This document shows positions 1 to 7,835 of a stretch of DNA of 64,000 bases, in pieces (position 1 is the first letter of the stretch; every line of letters starts with the position of its first letter). Both the position numbers and the translations under genes were made by a program. Source of the stretch: Allohahella marinimesophila (lineage in GTDB: Bacteria > Pseudomonadota > Gammaproteobacteria > Pseudomonadales > Oleiphilaceae); contig NZ_BAABBO010000001.1 in the NCBI RefSeq assembly GCF_039538005.1, forward strand, positions 558,001-622,000, in the 5' to 3' direction. The notes below the pieces were generated by a model, which did no database searches, had not been told where the DNA came from, and saw nothing but the letters and a program-made list of their open reading frames with translations.

Positions 1-1619
1 TCGCTGATGCCAATGGACCGCTGGCCCTGGCTGGCATCATGGGTGGATTGAACAGCGGCGTGACATCGCAGACCAAAAATATTCTGTTCGAGTGCGCTTT
101 TTTCGCGCCGGTGCCCATGGCTGGCCGAGCCCGGCATTATGGTCTGCATACAGATGCCTCGCATCGTTTTGAACGCGGCGTCGACCCCGACCATCAGGAG
201 CGCGCCGTCCATCGGGCGACGCAGCTGCTCATCGATATCTGCGGTGGTGAACCGGGTCCGATCGATATCCAGCTGGATACCGCGACTATGCCGGCGCGCC
301 CGCCGGTGAGTGTGCGCGAGCAGTATGTTGCTGATTTGCTGGGACTTCAGCTTAGCCGTGACGAAATCGAGCAACTGCTCGGACTACTCGATATCAGGGT
401 AGAGCAGGTGAACAAGGAGGGCTGGCGTTTTAACGTGCCAGCGCACCGTTTCGATGTTCGTCGTGAAGTCGACATCATCGAAGAGGTTGCACGTCTTTAC
501 GGTTACAACAAGCTACCGGTGACCAAGCCGAAAGCGGCGATTGGATTCCAGCCCCTGCCTGAAAAGCAGCGGGAGCTTGGCCAGATTCGGCAGGCGCTGT
601 TGACGATGGGCTTTCAGGAAGCCATCACATACAGTTTCGTCGATGGCATCAAGCAGGCGAAGCTATTCCCCACGCTCGAGGGCATTGACCTCGCAAATCC
701 GATTGCCAGCGACATGGGACAAATGCGAGTGAGTCTCCTGCCAGGGCTGTTGCAGGCCATGCGTTATAACCAGAACCGCCAGCAAAGCCGTGTGAGACTG
801 TTTGAAACAGGTCTCCGTTTCATTCCCGTGCAACAGCCGGCTGTGAATGTAGTCGATACTGGCGCCAGGCCACCGGGTCGCCCAGCCGACCTGGCGGTCA
901 GTGCGAGGATCGTGCAGGACAAGATGCTGGCAGGTGTACTGTTTGGCTCGCCGATGCCAGAAAGTCGTGACGCCAAAGCCAGGCCGGTCGATTTCTTCGA
1001 CATGAAAGGCAACATCGAGCAGTTGCTTGCGGCCCGAACTGGGCACCAGGACATCAGTTACGAGCCTTTCGATGATGACGATGGGCATTACGGTGCTATC
1101 TTCCAGCAGGGGCAGCGCTGCCGTATTGTTCGAAATTCTGAGGAAACATCGAAAAATCAACAGTCTGGCGGCCCAGAGGGCAAAACGATTGGTTATGCCG
1201 GTAAGTTGCACCCCTCTGCGCTGAAAAATCTGGACATGAATGGCCCAGTCTTCGGTTTTGAACTACGCTTAAGCGAGGTTCTGGCGACAGATCTGCCGCA
1301 AAGCAGGTCAATTTCCAGATATCCTGAAATTCGGCGAGATCTTGCTATTATTATTGAAGAGTCCATTTCCTATCAGGCAGTGAGCGAACTTGTGCGTTCT
1401 GCCGGAGGGGACTACTTTCAACGTCAGGTGTTGTTCGATGTCTATCAGGGGCAGAACGGCGAGGCGGCGAAAGGGCTTGAGCTGGGCATGAAGAGTCTGG
1501 GTATTGGTGTTGTCTGGCAACACCCTGACCGAACCCTTCGTGACGAAGAAGTACAGTCCGCTTTCAATGACATAGTAAGTCGCTTACGCGAGCAGTTTGG
1601 AGCGGTTCTAAGGAGTTAG
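1..1619 (+). CDS. pheT: Phenylalanine-tRNA ligase beta subunit (5'-truncated)
   Basis: The gene enters from the left edge and is open in frame 3 from the first bases (ADANGPLALAGIMGG, the B3/B4 editing-domain segment), so the start lies outside the window. PheT pairs with PheS as an (alpha-beta)2 enzyme that charges tRNA-Phe and edits Tyr-tRNA-Phe. Visible parts are the B3/B4 domain, the B5 domain (VSVREQYVADLLGL onward), the catalytic-like core with FETGLRF and DFFDMKGNIEQLL, and the C-terminal anticodon-binding fold (ISRYPEIRRDLAI, then FDVYQGQNGE and WQHPDRTL). Compared with my memory of E. coli PheT, this copy has an extra stretch around VRNSEETSKNQQSGGPEGK and another after FDVYQGQN. The stop is 3 nt before ihfA, and the ihfA ribosome site lies inside the last codons, so the two are co-transcribed. 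Confidence 0.97.
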   Translation, partial: ADANGPLALAGIMGGLNSGVTSQTKNILFECAFFAPVPMAGRARHYGLHTDASHRFERGVDPDHQERAVHRATQLLIDICGGEPGPIDIQLDTATMPARPPVSVREQYVADLLGLQLSRDEIEQLLGLLDIRVEQVNKEGWRFNVPAHRFDVRREVDIIEEVARLYGYNKLPVTKPKAAIGFQPLPEKQRELGQIRQALLTMGFQEAITYSFVDGIKQAKLFPTLEGIDLANPIASDMGQMRVSLLPGLLQAMRYNQNRQQSRVRLFETGLRFIPVQQPAVNVVDTGARPPGRPADLAVSARIVQDKMLAGVLFGSPMPESRDAKARPVDFFDMKGNIEQLLAARTGHQDISYEPFDDDDGHYGAIFQQGQRCRIVRNSEETSKNQQSGGPEGKTIGYAGKLHPSALKNLDMNGPVFGFELRLSEVLATDLPQSRSISRYPEIRRDLAIIIEESISYQAVSELVRSAGGDYFQRQVLFDVYQGQNGEAAKGLELGMKSLGIGVVWQHPDRTLRDEEVQSAFNDIVSRLREQFGAVLRS

Positions 1620-1622
1620 TGA

Positions 1623-1922
1623 ATGACGGCTTTAACCAAGGCTGACATGGCGGAAACGCTGTTCGAGGAAGTCGGTCTCAATAAAAGGGAAGCCAAAGAA
1701 ATGGTCGAGCTGTTTTTCGGCGAGATCAAAGAAGCACTAAGCCATAACGAACAGGTCAAACTGTCTGGTTTCGGTAACTTCGACCTGCGCGACAAGAATC
1801 AACGTCCTGGTCGGAATCCGAAAACCGGTGAAGAAATCCCGATCACTGCCCGGAGAGTCGTTACCTTCCGTCCCGGCCAGAAGTTGAAGACGAAAGTAGA
1901 GGCGTATGCTGGAGGCGAGTAA
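1623..1922 (+). CDS. ihfA: Integration host factor subunit alpha
   Basis: A 99-aa HU/IHF-family DNA-bending protein, the usual length for IHF-alpha. The family signature is clear: LTKADMAETLFEEVGLNKREAKEMVE for helices 1-2, VKLSGFGNFDLRDKNQRPGRNPKTGE for the beta-arm with the intercalating proline (RNPKTGE), and RRVVTFRPGQKLK at the end. It forms a heterodimer with IHF-beta and bends DNA sharply at promoters, including sigma-54 promoters of the kind found upstream of urtA in this window. An AAGGAG sits 7 nt before the ATG, overlapping the end of pheT. The order pheT-ihfA-merR is conserved in many gammaproteobacteria. Confidence 0.97.
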   Translation: MTALTKADMAETLFEEVGLNKREAKEMVELFFGEIKEALSHNEQVKLSGFGNFDLRDKNQRPGRNPKTGEEIPITARRVVTFRPGQKLKTKVEAYAGGE

Positions 1923-2262
1923 TAACGCGGAATTACCAACGATTCCGGGCAAACGTTATTTTACCATTGGTGAAGTGAGTGAACTCTGCTGCGTCAAACC
2001 GCATGTCCTGCGGTACTGGGAGCAGGAGTTTCCTCAACTGGCGCCGGTAAAACGTCGGGGCAATCGTCGCTATTACCAGCGTCAGGATGTTCTGACGATT
2101 CGCCAGATTCGTGGCCTGTTGTACGATCAGGGCTATACCATTGGCGGTGCCAAGCTCAAGCTGACGGGTGACGATCAGAAGGATGACGCTACCCAGGCCC
2201 GTCAGTTGATTCGTCAAATGATTACAGAACTCGAAGAAGTCTTGAAGGTTCTCGAGCCCTAG
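1906..2262 (+). CDS. MerR-family transcriptional regulator (ihfA-linked)
   Basis: A 118-aa protein with an N-terminal MerR winged helix (YFTIGEVSELCCVKPHVLRYWEQEFPQL, then RRGNRRYYQRQDVLTIRQI) and a short C-terminal coiled coil (ARQLIRQMITELEEVLKVLE) for dimerisation. There is no long effector domain and no cysteine cluster of a metal sensor. The ATG lies 17 nt inside ihfA, so translation is probably coupled. This is the small MerR protein commonly found between ihfA and tRNA-Pro in pseudomonads and relatives; I know of no assigned target. The family call is secure, the regulon unknown. Confidence 0.93.
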   Translation: MLEASNNAELPTIPGKRYFTIGEVSELCCVKPHVLRYWEQEFPQLAPVKRRGNRRYYQRQDVLTIRQIRGLLYDQGYTIGGAKLKLTGDDQKDDATQARQLIRQMITELEEVLKVLEP

Positions 2263-2311
2263 GCTATCATCGCCACCCTTCCTGAGTGGCAAGTCTTGTC
2301 ATCTCGGATTT

Positions 2312-2388
2312 CGGGGCGTAGCGCAGCCTGGTAGCGCACCTGCATGGGGTGCAGGTGGTCGGAGGTTCAAATCCTCCCGTCCCGACCA
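2312..2388 (+). tRNA. tRNA-Pro (anticodon GGG)
   Basis: A 77-nt cloverleaf. The acceptor stem CGGGGCG pairs with CGTCCCG (one G-U), followed by A and an encoded CCA. The anticodon arm is CCTGC-ATGGGGT-GCAGG, which puts GGG in the anticodon. The T arm is GGAGG-TTCAAAT-CCTCC. It lies 49 nt after the MerR gene, the position seen in Pseudomonas-type genomes. A 90-aa reverse-strand ORF across it is an artefact. Confidence 0.98.
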
Positions 2389-2624
2389 TTTCTACATATA
2401 TCCATATTTCACCAGCTTCGCTGTCCTGCTGCATTGTTAACTCTCTATCACGTGTTTTTCTGGCTCTCCGATAGGCGCTTCGTGTAGTGTCGTGGGTGTC
2501 AGGAGCGGCTGTTTCACGCCACGATGCCTTGCGCATCACAAGGCGCTTTTAGTGATTCCAGCAGCAAGACTCTCCTATTCAGTACTACGTTTGACCTTGA
2601 GTCGAGCGCCGACGAGAGTGCCTT

Positions 2625-3758
2625 ATGCGACTGCACAACTTCATTTCGGCCAACATGGAAGCCATCATCCTTGAATGGGAAGCGTTTGCGCGTGCCATTC
2701 AGCCGTCTGGTGGTGATATGGATGTCATGGAGTTGCGCGATCATGCGCAGGACATGTTGCTGGTCATCATCGACGACATGTCAACCAACCAGACTGAACG
2801 GCAACGGACTCGCAAATCCAAAGGACAGAGTCCCGGTAGCAACATAGAAACTGCCGCCGAAACTCATGCTGAAGGTCGTTTGCTCTCGGGTTTTTCTGTC
2901 ATCCTGCTGGTGGCGGAGTACAGAGCACTGCGCGCGAGTGTGTTGAGACTCTGGTTTCAAGAGCCGAGGTCGCGCGAACAGGAAGGCCTGGAAGACGTGA
3001 TTCGATTCAACGAAGCCATCGATCAGGCGCTGGCCGAGTCCATATCGCGGTATTCGGATGCTGTCATTAAAAATTCCGATATATTTCTCGGTATGCTTGG
3101 ACACGACCTGCGCGCGCCCCTGCAGTCCATCAGCTTCGGGGCTGAAAGCCTTAAACTGACGAAGAATATTGACGCCAGCCATGTTCAGATCGGGACTCGT
3201 ATACTCGGAAGCGTGCACCGCTTGAAAGGTATGCTGGACAATCTGATGGATTTTACCCAGAGCCGCATCGGGGGAGGCTTGAGCATCCACCCGGTGCCAA
3301 TGGATCTACCGGCGATCGTCAGTCGGGTCGTGGAGGAGTTTCGTGGCTCGCATCCTGGGCATGTCTTTCGCGAACTCCACACGGGGGATTGTCGTGGTGA
3401 GTGGGATCCGGGCAGGCTGGGACAGATTTGCCAGAATCTTATTGGCAATGCAATTCATCATGGCGCGCCGAAAGGCGAGATCCTTGTCTGCTGTAGTGAG
3501 CGTGCTGAGACGGTGGAACTTAGTGTACATAACGCTGGCGATCCGATTCCCACAAAAGATCACAAGCGAATCTTTGACCTGGCAGAGAGCACAATGTCAG
3601 GCAGATATAATCCTGACAAGAACATGGGCCTTGGGCTCTACATTGTGCGGGAACTCGTGCAGGCGCATCACGGCATGGTCAGTCTGACCTCAACCTCCGA
3701 GGATGGCACGACCTTTCTGATTGAACTCCCCAAGACGGACACTGAGGCCAGCAGCTAA
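2625..3758 (+). CDS. Orphan sensor histidine kinase with RsbRD N-terminal domain
   Basis: 377 aa, no signal peptide or membrane span, so cytoplasmic. Residues about 1-130 resemble the RsbRD_N domain (FISANMEAIILEWEAFARAI, LRDHAQDMLLVI, ETHAEGRLLSGF, VAEYRALRASVLRLW). The HisKA helix has the phospho-acceptor in LGHDLRAPLQSI (about residue 163). The ATPase domain has an N box (CQNLIGNAIHHG), a G1 box (VHNAGDPI) and a G2 box (GLGLYIVRELVQAHHG), so it should be active. RsbRD_N domains are known from stressosome-type proteins, so sensing of a cytoplasmic stress signal is inferred. No response regulator is adjacent; the partner must be elsewhere. The preceding 236 nt after tRNA-Pro show no other gene. 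Confidence 0.92.
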   Translation: MRLHNFISANMEAIILEWEAFARAIQPSGGDMDVMELRDHAQDMLLVIIDDMSTNQTERQRTRKSKGQSPGSNIETAAETHAEGRLLSGFSVILLVAEYRALRASVLRLWFQEPRSREQEGLEDVIRFNEAIDQALAESISRYSDAVIKNSDIFLGMLGHDLRAPLQSISFGAESLKLTKNIDASHVQIGTRILGSVHRLKGMLDNLMDFTQSRIGGGLSIHPVPMDLPAIVSRVVEEFRGSHPGHVFRELHTGDCRGEWDPGRLGQICQNLIGNAIHHGAPKGEILVCCSERAETVELSVHNAGDPIPTKDHKRIFDLAESTMSGRYNPDKNMGLGLYIVRELVQAHHGMVSLTSTSEDGTTFLIELPKTDTEASS

Positions 3759-3791
3759 CAGATCTTCATTTTCTGCACTGTCTTCAGATGA

Positions 3792-4502
3792 CTAGGCCAC
3801 CTGTGAATCCAGTTCCCGGATACGCTGTTGCATCTGCGTCTGGCATTGTGCCAGCAGGGCTGGTACGTCTTCAGCAGTAAGGCCTGCAGTGGGAATTTCC
3901 GGTAGTGAATCGAGCAATATCCTACCGCTGTTCCATCGGTTCAAATCAATATGCTTCATGTAGCTGCTGGCACATACTGGCACGATAGGGACACCTGCGG
4001 CGATCGCCATCTGGAAGGCGCCCTTCTTGAAAGGGAGCAACTCGCCACTGGGGTTTCGCGTACCTTCGGCGAAGAACCAGATCGACGTATTGCGGTGGCG
4101 CAGTGTTTCAGTCGTCTTCAGCATCGACTGACGCGAGCGCATGACATTCCCACGATCGATCAAAACATTACCAGAGAGCCAGTACAACTGGCCGAACAAG
4201 GGTACCCACTTGAGGCTCTTCTTGCCGAGACTGACCGTTCTTGGGGCTATCAGGCCACCCATGATAAAGAGGTCATAGTTGGACTGGTGGTTCGCGACAT
4301 ACACACAGGGTGTGGCCCTGGTGGGAAGTGGATCTGCCTTGAGGCGCACACCCATGATCGGTAGCGCGAGGCTCGCATATAGTCTGCCGGCAATTCTGCT
4401 GTTATCAGGATTGAATGGTCGAAAGAGACAGACAATGAGGCCGACCAAGCTGGCGACGATGAAGTGCACGCTTAACAGCAGCATACGTATCGAAAACAAC
4501 AT
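3792..4502 (-). CDS. plsC: 1-acyl-sn-glycerol-3-phosphate acyltransferase
   Basis: Makes phosphatidic acid by acylating the sn-2 position of lysophosphatidate at the inner membrane. Acyltransferase motifs are in order: NHQSNYD (NHx4D catalytic block), GKKSLKWVPLFGQLYWLSG, FAEGTRNPSG and GVPIVPV. The segment GQLYWLSGNVLIDRGN is nearly the same as I recall from E. coli PlsC. The reading frame is open to 4565, but the ATG at 4502 gives MLFSIRMLLLSVHFIVASL, which lines up with the E. coli N-terminal membrane anchor, so I chose it (236 aa). It is divergent from the hydrolase at 4732 and convergent with the kinase. Confidence 0.95.
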   Translation of the reverse strand: MLFSIRMLLLSVHFIVASLVGLIVCLFRPFNPDNSRIAGRLYASLALPIMGVRLKADPLPTRATPCVYVANHQSNYDLFIMGGLIAPRTVSLGKKSLKWVPLFGQLYWLSGNVLIDRGNVMRSRQSMLKTTETLRHRNTSIWFFAEGTRNPSGELLPFKKGAFQMAIAAGVPIVPVCASSYMKHIDLNRWNSGRILLDSLPEIPTAGLTAEDVPALLAQCQTQMQQRIRELDSQVA

Positions 4503-4650
4503 TCGAGCATCCGGAATCTGGTGTGAGAGGCGCCTACCTTGCCACGCATCAGTGCGAATGGCCACGGCTTAATGGTTCAGATTACACACTAGTCTAGCCT
4601 GTTCCGGGCACAAGTGATTGCGCAAAAAATCCTTGCATTTGTCTGTCACG

Positions 4651-4706
4651 CTTGCTTACATTATCTATGTGCCATAGATCGATGGCACATAGATAATGTA
4701 AGCAAG
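4651..4706. promoter_or_regulatory. 56-nt near-perfect palindrome (probable operator)
   Basis: Two exactly complementary 25-nt arms (4651-4675 and 4682-4706) flank 6 nt (AGATCG). Each arm also holds a smaller imperfect dyad of the form ACAT-N5-ATGT (4658-4670 and 4687-4699), with centres 29 bp apart. There is no T-run after it, so it is not an intrinsic terminator. It ends 25 nt before the start of the hydrolase at 4732; a possible -10 (TACATT, 4657-4662) lies in the left arm, so a bound repressor would block the promoter. As RNA it could also form a long hairpin just before the ribosome site. The cognate protein is unknown. Confidence 0.75.
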
Positions 4707-4731
4707 CCGCCACCTATGGAAGGAATGCCTA

Positions 4732-5580
4732 ATGAGTATCGTCAATCCAATACAGCGCAACCTAAAATTCCTGCTACCCGTCGACCGCGTCACCGACTGG
4801 CATGCAGATGGCGTTCATGTCTCCCAATTTCTCAATACCTTGTCGCTGTTCTTCCCTCAGGGCGAGCGATTCTTTATCGATAGCGTACGGCACTACCGTG
4901 ATCAGATCGACGAGCCGGAGCTTCAGGCTTCAGTCAAGGCATTTATCGCTCAGGAGGCGATGCATGGCCGCGAACATCAAATCTATAATGACGCCATGGA
5001 AGCGGCTGGGTTCCCCATCAAATCTATGGAAGATCGTGTTACTCGGCGCCTCAAGCGACTGCAGAAGGTCTCGTCACCAGCGTACTGTCTGGCTGTGACG
5101 GTCGCGCTGGAACATCTGACTGCCATCATGGCTGATGCGCTGCTGAAAAGTCCGGCAGCCCTGGAGGGTGCCGAACCTCGCTTCAAGGCACTGTGGGAAT
5201 GGCACGCCCTCGAGGAAACAGAGCACAAGGCGGTTGCCTTCGACGTTTATCAGCAAGTCGTGGGTACCGGCACCCGGGCCTATCTGCTACGTTGCGCCAC
5301 GCTGTTTATGGCAACGACGATCTTCTTTTCCCTGTGCACAATTTTCTATCTGAGAATATTGCGGCGTAGCCGGGCATTGATCAATCTTCGCGGCTGGTGG
5401 TCTCTTACAAGACACCTCTGGTTAAGGCCAGGCGTTTTCCGCAAGGCCCTGCCGTCATGGTTCGCCTGGTTCAAGCCTGGCTTTCACCCATGGCAGCATG
5501 ACAACCGGCATCACCTGGAGCAACTTGATGAGCTGGTGGAACGAGTGGAGTCATTCGGACATGAACAGCAGGCAGCCTGA
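4732..5580 (+). CDS. PF10118-type predicted metal-dependent hydrolase
   Basis: 282 aa. The N-terminus (MSIVNPIQRNLKFLLP) and histidine/glutamate pattern match the predicted metal-dependent hydrolase family PF10118 (COG3687). Likely metal ligands are in FIAQEAMHGREHQIYN, in LEHLTAIMA and in WEWHALEETEHKAVAFDVY: an E-x(n)-ExxH arrangement like di-iron helical bundles, so an oxygen-activating di-iron role is also possible. There is one hydrophobic segment (LLRCATLFMATTIFFSLCTIFYL). GGAAGGA lies 7 nt before the ATG. The gene sits alone behind the 4651-4706 palindrome and faces a MerR regulator, so inducible expression is likely. The substrate is unknown. Confidence 0.85.
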   Translation: MSIVNPIQRNLKFLLPVDRVTDWHADGVHVSQFLNTLSLFFPQGERFFIDSVRHYRDQIDEPELQASVKAFIAQEAMHGREHQIYNDAMEAAGFPIKSMEDRVTRRLKRLQKVSSPAYCLAVTVALEHLTAIMADALLKSPAALEGAEPRFKALWEWHALEETEHKAVAFDVYQQVVGTGTRAYLLRCATLFMATTIFFSLCTIFYLRILRRSRALINLRGWWSLTRHLWLRPGVFRKALPSWFAWFKPGFHPWQHDNRHHLEQLDELVERVESFGHEQQAA

Positions 5581-5615
5581 GCAGCAAAGTGTGGCCACGA
5601 GAAGGCTGGCGACGG

Positions 5616-6401
5616 TCACTTCCGCTTGAGCACCTCGAGCTCCTGAATGATGGTTTCCAGCCTGTCGCCAAGGAAGTGGTTGGCGGCACGCTCCATTGCC
5701 CGCGCGAGTTCGGCATGCACCGCCATTTCAGCCAGAGGGCGCAGTCGCCAGATCAGATCGACCAGCTGCGGTAAGTCTTCCTTTGGCGGCGTGGCATCGA
5801 AATCGTACTTCTCGAGCACGTGCTCGGATACCAGCTTGACCAACTCATTGGCCACACGTTCCACATTCCCACGCAGCATCTGAATGATGTCGAGCAGTTC
5901 CTCGAACGGAATGCCAGTCGAGACCAGCTCTGCACCGGCCTGCATCATTCGAAGGCTACGGATCGACACATGATCACCTTCGATCCGGAACAGATCCAGG
6001 TCTCTGGCTTTTGCCAGCGCCTCACTCGTCATTTTCGTATCGAACATGGCCATGAGTTGTGTCAACGGCATGACCACGGTTTCTTCATCAGTCCATGGGC
6101 TGGTGAGCGCAGATTCGATGCCGACAAAATTTTTCAGGTCCATTCCCTGTTCTACAGCCGTAAGTAGATCACCAATACTGGACAAGGTGTAGCCGCGCTC
6201 CAGCAAATTAGCGATCAGCCGGAGTCTTGAGTAGTGCTCATCTGAATAGATACCCTTCCGTCCTCGAAGCCGTGGAGATCGAAGAATGCCACGCTCCTGG
6301 TAAGCCCGGATGTTTCGAGTGGTAGTCCCAGTCGCACGTGCCAGTTCGTCAATCGTATATTCACGCTCGAGTCTGCTCTTGTCATGCGAGCCTTCCGGCC
6401 T
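5616..6401 (-). CDS. MerR-family transcriptional regulator
   Basis: About 261 aa from the ATG at 6401; the frame is open to 6533 and starts at 6452 or 6533 are possible. The MerR helix-turn-helix is YTIDELARATGTTTRNIRAYQERGIL, followed by RKGIYSDEHYSRLRLIANLLERGYTLSSIGDLL. The C-terminal 170 residues are helical and acidic-basic mixed, without a cysteine metal site, so the ligand is probably organic, for example an acyl or lipid compound. It ends 35 nt from the convergent hydrolase gene, which makes regulation of that gene plausible but unproven. I picked 6401 because MerR domains normally start within about 15-20 residues of the N-terminus. Confidence 0.88.
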   Translation of the reverse strand, partial: RPEGSHDKSRLEREYTIDELARATGTTTRNIRAYQERGILRSPRLRGRKGIYSDEHYSRLRLIANLLERGYTLSSIGDLLTAVEQGMDLKNFVGIESALTSPWTDEETVVMPLTQLMAMFDTKMTSEALAKARDLDLFRIEGDHVSIRSLRMMQAGAELVSTGIPFEELLDIIQMLRGNVERVANELVKLVSEHVLEKYDFDATPPKEDLPQLVDLIWRLRPLAEMAVHAELARAMERAANHFLGDRLETIIQELEVLKRK

Positions 6402-6616
6402 CATCTGAGAGACCTGTTCGATGAATCGTCGGGTTGAATCCTTTGGGGGCATTGGTCCAGTCCAGGGCGGTCGGAGGAAAGTTCCGGCAGGAACAGCGGT
6501 TTGTGCCAGTATATAGTAAGTACCTGGGGACACGTCATCCCGGATGTAATACCCGCTGGCCTCATGCGGTTGGCTGGCGGGTCAACAACAATGAAATCTG
6601 TGAGTAGAGTTCTGAA

Positions 6617-7756
6617 ATGACCCAGTCCGAACTGCATATCGAACGTTGCAAGGTAGTCTGCCTGCTCATACTGACAGCGCTGGCGCTGGCGACGGCATTA
6701 TATTTTGCCTCGGGCATACTCGTGCCAATCGTGCTTGCCTGGCTTCTGAGCTCGCTATTGCTGCCCATCGTAAAGTTCGGCAACCGCTACCGTATCCACT
6801 CGGCCTTTACTGCAGCCGTTATTATCATGACGATGCTCGTACTTCTGCTCGTGTTGACTGACTTTCTGGCCGAGCCCGCGGCTGAACTGCTGAAAGAGCT
6901 ACCAGCCAATCTGCAGGCGCTCAAAGATTTTGTCGCGACTGGGGGCGGGGCATTCGGTGATCTGCAGCGGGTCTCACAGGAGGTTGAGAACCTCACCGAG
7001 ATGGATCAGGTGACCAGGGGTGAAGAGCCGCTGTCCGTGAAAATCAAGGAGCAGGACGTCCTGAGCGGCATCATGACAGAAAGCCTGCCGAAGTTTACAG
7101 GTTATCTCATCATCACGCTGGTGCTGACCTTCTTTCTGCTCTCGGCAAACCAGCATTTTTTGCGAAGAATGGTCCGACTCAATTCCACCTGGCGCGGCAA
7201 GCGTCAAACGGTCTATATCGCGACCAAGATTCAGCGCGACATTTCCCGCTATCTGGGTATGGTGACTATCATCAACACCTGTCTCGGTCTGCTGGTTGCC
7301 GGCTATCTGTTTTTGCTGGACGTGCCCAATCCACTGTTCTGGGGAACGCTAGCTGGTCTGTTGAACTTCGTTCCTTACATAGGCGCCATGGGCACCGCCT
7401 GTCTGCTGACCATGGTAGGTATCACGGAGTTTCCGGTGATGACCGATGCCCTGGCTGTGCCTGGGATATTCCTTATCCTCACCACGCTGGAGGGGCAGTT
7501 CATCACACCTACGGCGGTGGGTCATAGTTTGCGACTGAATCCTGTATCGGTATTTCTGGGTGTCATCATCTGGAGCTGGTTGTGGGGCGTGCCGGGTGCT
7601 TTGATGGCCACACCCATGCTGGCCACCATCAAGATTCTGCTCGCGAATTTGCCCGGCATTGCAAGATTACAGATGATCCTGAAGCTTGGCAGCCCGCCAG
7701 CTGGGCCGAGGAATTATTCGACCAGTCTCAGGGATGGTCGCGGATCGGATCGTTAG
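6617..7756 (+). CDS. AI-2E family transporter (TqsA/PerM-like permease)
   Basis: 379 aa, polytopic inner-membrane protein of the AI-2E family (PF01594). Hydrophobic segments fall near residues 12-45, 60-85, 155-180, 215-245, 250-285 and 300-345. Family-typical stretches are GILVPIVLAWLLSSLLLP, GLLNFVPYIGAMG and VFLGVIIWSWLWGVPGALMATPML. Members export or pass small molecules or ions; the autoinducer-2 link was shown for only a few, so the substrate here is open. It is followed closely by the PLD-family gene, and the two may be co-transcribed. Confidence 0.9.
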   Translation: MTQSELHIERCKVVCLLILTALALATALYFASGILVPIVLAWLLSSLLLPIVKFGNRYRIHSAFTAAVIIMTMLVLLLVLTDFLAEPAAELLKELPANLQALKDFVATGGGAFGDLQRVSQEVENLTEMDQVTRGEEPLSVKIKEQDVLSGIMTESLPKFTGYLIITLVLTFFLLSANQHFLRRMVRLNSTWRGKRQTVYIATKIQRDISRYLGMVTIINTCLGLLVAGYLFLLDVPNPLFWGTLAGLLNFVPYIGAMGTACLLTMVGITEFPVMTDALAVPGIFLILTTLEGQFITPTAVGHSLRLNPVSVFLGVIIWSWLWGVPGALMATPMLATIKILLANLPGIARLQMILKLGSPPAGPRNYSTSLRDGRGSDR

Positions 7757-7835
7757 CAGTTATGATCGCATCATGACGTTCGAAAATGATAGCTACGAGA
7801 AGTCGGATAGCAGCACCGCTGTTACTGGAGAGCTA

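Noticed and set aside
2267..2539. 90-aa reverse-strand ORF across tRNA-Pro
   Set aside because: It is the antisense of the tRNA and flanking DNA, with no protein motif. The cloverleaf explains the sequence.
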